Origin: Yoonia sp. GPGPB17
Lineage (GTDB): Bacteria > Pseudomonadota > Alphaproteobacteria > Rhodobacterales > Rhodobacteraceae
Reading direction: 5' to 3'
Length of the DNA: 64,000 nucleotides
Assembly (NCBI RefSeq): GCF_037892195.1
Contig: NZ_JATACI010000002.1
Coordinates: forward strand, 2,480,001-2,544,000
Of the stretch, positions 60,282-64,000 are shown one piece after another. Each line of letters begins with the position of its first letter. The first letter of the stretch is position 1. Both the position numbers and the translations under genes were made by a program. The notes under the pieces were generated by a model. The model worked only from the letters and a program-made list of their open reading frames with translations, ran no database searches and was not told the origin of the DNA.

Positions 60282-63200
60282 TCAATTCCGCGTTGTGCGG
60301 AATGGTAAAGCTACCGCGGCAGCCCCGTTGGATACAACCGTTGCTTCCAACAACCAATCGTCTTCGATCAGATCTTCTTCTGGTGCCGCTGGCTCTGACC
60401 GGTCACGCTGGCCATTTGGATTGTCGTTGATATCATCTACAATCCAGACACCGCCAGCTTCGTCTACATAGGCGAAGAGTTCACCGTCAGTATCAAAGAG
60501 TTCAAGCACAGTGTTGGTGCCAGAGACTTGCGTAGGTCTGGTGGCTGCCTGTTCGAACTCACCAGTCGCTTCATTGTAGATGTAGCTCAGTGCCTCGCCA
60601 CCAATGTTGATCCCGCCGATCGTTGCTTGGCCATCGCCACCCACCACGATACCAACTGTGCCCGAGAACGATGTGATCAGATCAGCGTCTGGGCGGTTTG
60701 CACCTGTGTCAGCGGTGATTGGCGTGTCAATCATGGTTGCATCAGTATCGTAAAGACCGGTTACTGCGGCAAGCTGCGGTGTATAGCCGTAATCATCGAG
60801 CGGGCTGTTGGCCAATTGGTCACCGTCAGGGATCAGATCCGGTGTCAGGATGACACCATCATCAACCGTACCACGACCTGCCAGAATGCCAGCCGCAGTT
60901 TGTTTGCTGAACTCGGCAAGGTTTACTGGGTTGTCGATGTTGTTGTTGATCAGACCCAGCTCGCCATAAGGCTCGCCCGCCGTAGAAAGCGGCGTGCCAT
61001 CTGCCGTCAGGATTGGATCAACGTCAGCAGCCCGTGTTTGATCGACCCCATCAGCAGTAGCAACACGGATAATGTAGGTTTCCAACGCAGTGTTGAATGA
61101 GTTGATAACTGTTGGCACACCCGCGTTCCGGTAAGGGACGAAGTATTCGTTAAAGTCACCGTTCCAGTCGACCAGACGATCACCAGATGTGTTGGCAATC
61201 ATAAAGTCACGGCCAGCGCCACCAAAGACGAAGTCCTCATAGCTGATGTCATCGTCTGGAACATTGTTGAGTCCCAGCAAAGTGGATTCGTCAATATCCA
61301 GTGTCAGCGGATCATCAATACCGCCACTGTCCAGCTTGTCATCGGCGCTGATCAGGTCATTACCGTAGCCACCGTAGATCGAGTCGCGTCCAGTACCGCC
61401 AAACAGGATGTCATGGCCGATGGAGCCGAAGATCCGGTCATCACCGTCTGATACCAGCCCATTTTCAGAACGTGCATCTACCTGCCCTTCGGTATGATCG
61501 AAGTTGAGGAAGAACGGATTATTGCCAGCTTCCAGTGTAACTTCGTTGTCAGCGTTGAAAGAGATCACGCCCCGTGGCTCTCCGAGGTCGAGCAGTGGCA
61601 GATAGACAAGATGGACGGCCGGAGATACTGCACCTGCAAACTCGGTTTCATTTACAGCAGCCGTGTTGCCGGGGTTAAACGGCGTGTCAAAGCTGATGAT
61701 GTTCCCAAACAAGTCCTGTGGACGTGCTTCGACAGGCAGTGCTTCTGCACCTGAGATCGCATCAGAGCCAACGCCACCATGCAAGAAGTCAGAGCCCCAG
61801 CCACCAAAGATGATGTCGGACGCATCAGTGGCCTTCCAGTATTGATCGTTTGGATCATCCGGGTTGGTCGAGAACGGTGTCAGGTTCACTGATTTCACCA
61901 GCAGGCCGTCGCGATCCACGACCGTCCGCAGCGCTTCCTGGCCTTCCGCGATCAACAGCACATCAACCGCATCAAGCGCATCGATACCATAAAGCGACTC
62001 GCCGGTTTCTGTCGAATTCCGGCTTGTCATGATGCGGCCATCGTCGCCGATCACACCATCAACCCCGGTACCACCAGAAATCCAGTCATTGCCAGTACCG
62101 CCGATGATGTCATCGCTTTGTGCATCACCAAACAGGATATCGTCACCCAACTGGCCATAGATGGTATCGTCACCACCTTCACCATGCACCTCATCTGCGC
62201 CACCTTGGTCGGTTGCGGCAGAGATCGGGTCAAGGTCAACACCACCCTCGGTGTAGTCAAGCAACTCAACACCACGCGGTACAATCTTCACGTCGCCATA
62301 GGTATCGTAGGCGAAGGTCAGGTAGGCACCTGACGACACGCCGTTGATGCCGACAAGCCGGTAGATATTGGCGTTGTCACCGGCGATGGTGTCGTTGTCG
62401 CGCCCGTAAGCCTCAGGGCTATCGTCGCCCAGTTCGTTGCGGCCCACGTCTGTGCCTGCACCACCAAACAGCATGTCCTTGCCGTCAAAGCGCATTTCGC
62501 GCGTCACCAGACCATAACCATCAGAGGAGCCACCAATGATATCGTCCCGGCCAAGGTTACCGAACACAACATCTGCACCGGCGTTACCTTCGATGTAGTC
62601 ATCGCCGTCACGGCCCACACCATTGTAGTCTTCAATCGAGGCGTTGATGACCAACAGACCATCGCCATCACGACCTGCACCTACAGCCGCATCCTGGAAC
62701 ACATCCGCAATGCCGTCTTGGTTAAAGTCGATACTGCCATCACCCTGGATCACATCGTCGCCCAGTTGGCCGAAGATCATGTCGTCCTCGGAACCACCAG
62801 CGATGTAGTCGGCACCAAAGACCGTGGGTGCGGCGCCAACAACGTGGTCAAACAGTGTGATTGCGCGTTGGGTTGTGCCGTCAACATTTGCTTGCGCCTG
62901 ATCCGTCACCAGAAGCTGACCATCATCCACTGCGCCCTGATCTGCATGCACGTTCGTGCCGTAGATCGTAGAGCCTTCCAACACACGCATTCTGTTGTCG
63001 ATCAGCGTTTCGGTTCGATAGATCGTGCCGTTGTCGCCAAGAACCACATCGTCGCCTGCGCCGCCGTCAAGGGCGTCGCCCTCGTCAGCACCACCGGCCA
63101 CGTTGTGACCACCGATGATATCGTCATCGCCCTGACCGCCAAAGATGGTGTCAGCCCCTTGCTGGCCCATGATCAGGTCATCGCCTGCGCCACCAAAGAT

Positions 63201-64000
63201 GGTATCCGCCGCGCCGCCATCAGCAACGCCCGTCCCGATTGAGAGCGCCTGGATATTATCCGCACCCGGATCGCTCAGCGGCAGCGTGTCGAGGTCAATC
63301 GTACCTGTCACTTCCAGATGATCACCGGCAATGAGGTCTTCGCCACCCAAAGCGTAGATCACATCGCTGGCTGTACCGCCAATGATCAGATCGTTGCCAG
63401 CACCCGATTGGATGGTGTCGTTGCCGCCCTCAAGCGAGTCAATCGACCGCACCAATGATGGGAAGTTTGTGCCGCTGACAGGGTTATGGAACGTAATCTC
63501 GGCATGATCACCCGCAATGATGTTTGATGCATCAAAGACAGCAGGACCATCGCCTTCATTGGCTTTGATGTCATCGCTGCCAGCACCGCCGAGCACGATA
63601 TCGCGCCCAAGACCGGTGTTGATGATATCATCGTCGCCAATTGTCGGATCGATCGTTGTCAGGCTCACAAGGCTGATCGGACGACCATCCTCTGCCAATG
63701 CCGCATCTTGCGTACCAATCAGGCGTCCATGATCACCGAAGACGATGTTATCCCCATCGCCACCAGTCAGCGTGTCGATGCCAAAGCCGCCGATCACGAT
63801 GTCAGCGCCACTGCCCGATGTAATAACGTCGTCGTCGCCATCAGTGGTGTTGGTGCTTTCAATCAAGATCGCGATTGGCTGGGTCGTCCCTGCATCTGGC
63901 ACCGCAAAGCGCGCACGCCCGTGGTCACCAAAGAGGATATCGGCCGCATCGACCGTACCACCGGTCGCGGTGTCGATCAGGTCGTTGCCTGCGCCAGCAA
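60282..64000 (-). CDS. Giant RTX (hemolysin-type Ca2+-binding repeat) protein, 5' end outside window
   Basis: The frame is open to the right edge (LFGDHGRARFAV precedes the GTG at 63902), so at least 1238 residues are visible and more follow. Many GGxGxDxI/L calcium-binding nonapeptide blocks (GGDGDNIVFGDHG, GGAGDDLIMGQQGADTIFGG, GGQGDDDIIGG) alternate with longer spacers of repeated type, such as the IIAGDHAEI and GDNANIYRL stretches. The last 250 residues have no RTX blocks and end in PFRTTRN, without a classical type I secretion tail that I recognise. An extracellular protein, first visible gene of the export operon and its likely substrate. Confidence 0.9.
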   Translation of the reverse strand, partial: AGAGNDLIDTATGGTVDAADILFGDHGRARFAVPDAGTTQPIAILIESTNTTDGDDDVITSGSGADIVIGGFGIDTLTGGDGDNIVFGDHGRLIGTQDAALAEDGRPISLVSLTTIDPTIGDDDIINTGLGRDIVLGGAGSDDIKANEGDGPAVFDASNIIAGDHAEITFHNPVSGTNFPSLVRSIDSLEGGNDTIQSGAGNDLIIGGTASDVIYALGGEDLIAGDHLEVTGTIDLDTLPLSDPGADNIQALSIGTGVADGGAADTIFGGAGDDLIMGQQGADTIFGGQGDDDIIGGHNVAGGADEGDALDGGAGDDVVLGDNGTIYRTETLIDNRMRVLEGSTIYGTNVHADQGAVDDGQLLVTDQAQANVDGTTQRAITLFDHVVGAAPTVFGADYIAGGSEDDMIFGQLGDDVIQGDGSIDFNQDGIADVFQDAAVGAGRDGDGLLVINASIEDYNGVGRDGDDYIEGNAGADVVFGNLGRDDIIGGSSDGYGLVTREMRFDGKDMLFGGAGTDVGRNELGDDSPEAYGRDNDTIAGDNANIYRLVGINGVSSGAYLTFAYDTYGDVKIVPRGVELLDYTEGGVDLDPISAATDQGGADEVHGEGGDDTIYGQLGDDILFGDAQSDDIIGGTGNDWISGGTGVDGVIGDDGRIMTSRNSTETGESLYGIDALDAVDVLLIAEGQEALRTVVDRDGLLVKSVNLTPFSTNPDDPNDQYWKATDASDIIFGGWGSDFLHGGVGSDAISGAEALPVEARPQDLFGNIISFDTPFNPGNTAAVNETEFAGAVSPAVHLVYLPLLDLGEPRGVISFNADNEVTLEAGNNPFFLNFDHTEGQVDARSENGLVSDGDDRIFGSIGHDILFGGTGRDSIYGGYGNDLISADDKLDSGGIDDPLTLDIDESTLLGLNNVPDDDISYEDFVFGGAGRDFMIANTSGDRLVDWNGDFNEYFVPYRNAGVPTVINSFNTALETYIIRVATADGVDQTRAADVDPILTADGTPLSTAGEPYGELGLINNNIDNPVNLAEFSKQTAAGILAGRGTVDDGVILTPDLIPDGDQLANSPLDDYGYTPQLAAVTGLYDTDATMIDTPITADTGANRPDADLITSFSGTVGIVVGGDGQATIGGINIGGEALSYIYNEATGEFEQAATRPTQVSGTNTVLELFDTDGELFAYVDEAGGVWIVDDINDNPNGQRDRSEPAAPEEDLIEDDWLLEATVVSNGAAAVALPFRTTRN

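Noticed and set aside
60282..64000. Plus-strand reading frames across the RTX gene
   Set aside because: They are antisense shadows of a repetitive coding sequence; the minus strand has clear calcium-binding repeats.

Overview
The window looks like a chromosomal segment from a marine alphaproteobacterium of the Rhodobacteraceae (Roseobacter group). This rests on moderate GC content, tightly overlapping ATGA/GTGA gene junctions, the hemD-Mic60-hemY arrangement typical of alphaproteobacteria, and a gene mix common in roseobacters: a putrescine/spermidine-type ABC importer, creatinase, BKACE, CaiB-type CoA transferase, IclR, catalase-peroxidase with OxyR, and RTX proteins. The genus cannot be fixed from sequence reading alone.

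Layout. 0-4.4 kb: a compact peptide-modification locus on the minus strand. It encodes an 81-residue peptide with three cysteine-containing repeats, a small-molecule-kinase-like protein, a HopA1-family protein and a LanC-like cyclase, faced by a papain-like peptidase cut by the left window edge. Its logic resembles class V lanthipeptide synthesis with separate kinase, HopA1 lyase and cyclase, but the peptide has no evident leader. 4.5-9.6 kb: a Crp/Fnr regulator, a PLP decarboxylase, a FIST sensor protein and a class III adenylate cyclase. 9.8-17.9 kb: PhyH dioxygenase, GlxA-type regulator, four-gene ABC importer and creatinase. 18.2-24.3 kb: surface and secreted proteins (HYR-repeat autotransporter, tail-collar protein, DUF4331). 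24.5-27.7 kb: divergent katG/oxyR. 28-39 kb: a catabolic island (protocatechuate-dioxygenase-like pair, IclR, BKACE, aminotransferase, CoA transferase, SMP-30, DapA-like, three-subunit FAD/[2Fe-2S] dehydrogenase, SDR). 39-46.6 kb: conserved genes (EVE, YciI, gpsA, tsaD, hemD, Mic60-like, hemY, tRNA-Thr). 46.7-50.2 kb: LysR, aldehyde dehydrogenase and M19 dipeptidase with two matching operators. 50.4-64 kb: a long minus-strand operon headed by a giant RTX protein that runs off the right edge, followed by DUF3467, GAF-HlyD, PqqD/M50/HlyD, a short SecA-like ATPase, an HlyD adaptor, two unrecognised proteins and a radical SAM enzyme. It looks like a dedicated export or maturation system.

The two most novel-looking regions are the repeat-peptide locus at 0.7-4.3 kb and the RTX/SecA/M50/radical SAM locus at 50.4-64 kb.

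An important caveat: at least fifteen single- or double-base frameshifts interrupt genes that are otherwise well conserved. Seven of them become open when a CTAG tetranucleotide is restored, or fall beside one (GCTAGC read as GCTTAGC, GCTTAAGC or GCTAAGC). Most others fall in homopolymer runs. This pattern suggests residual consensus error, probably with a motif-specific component, more than widespread gene decay. Split genes are therefore reported as single features with the suspected site stated.
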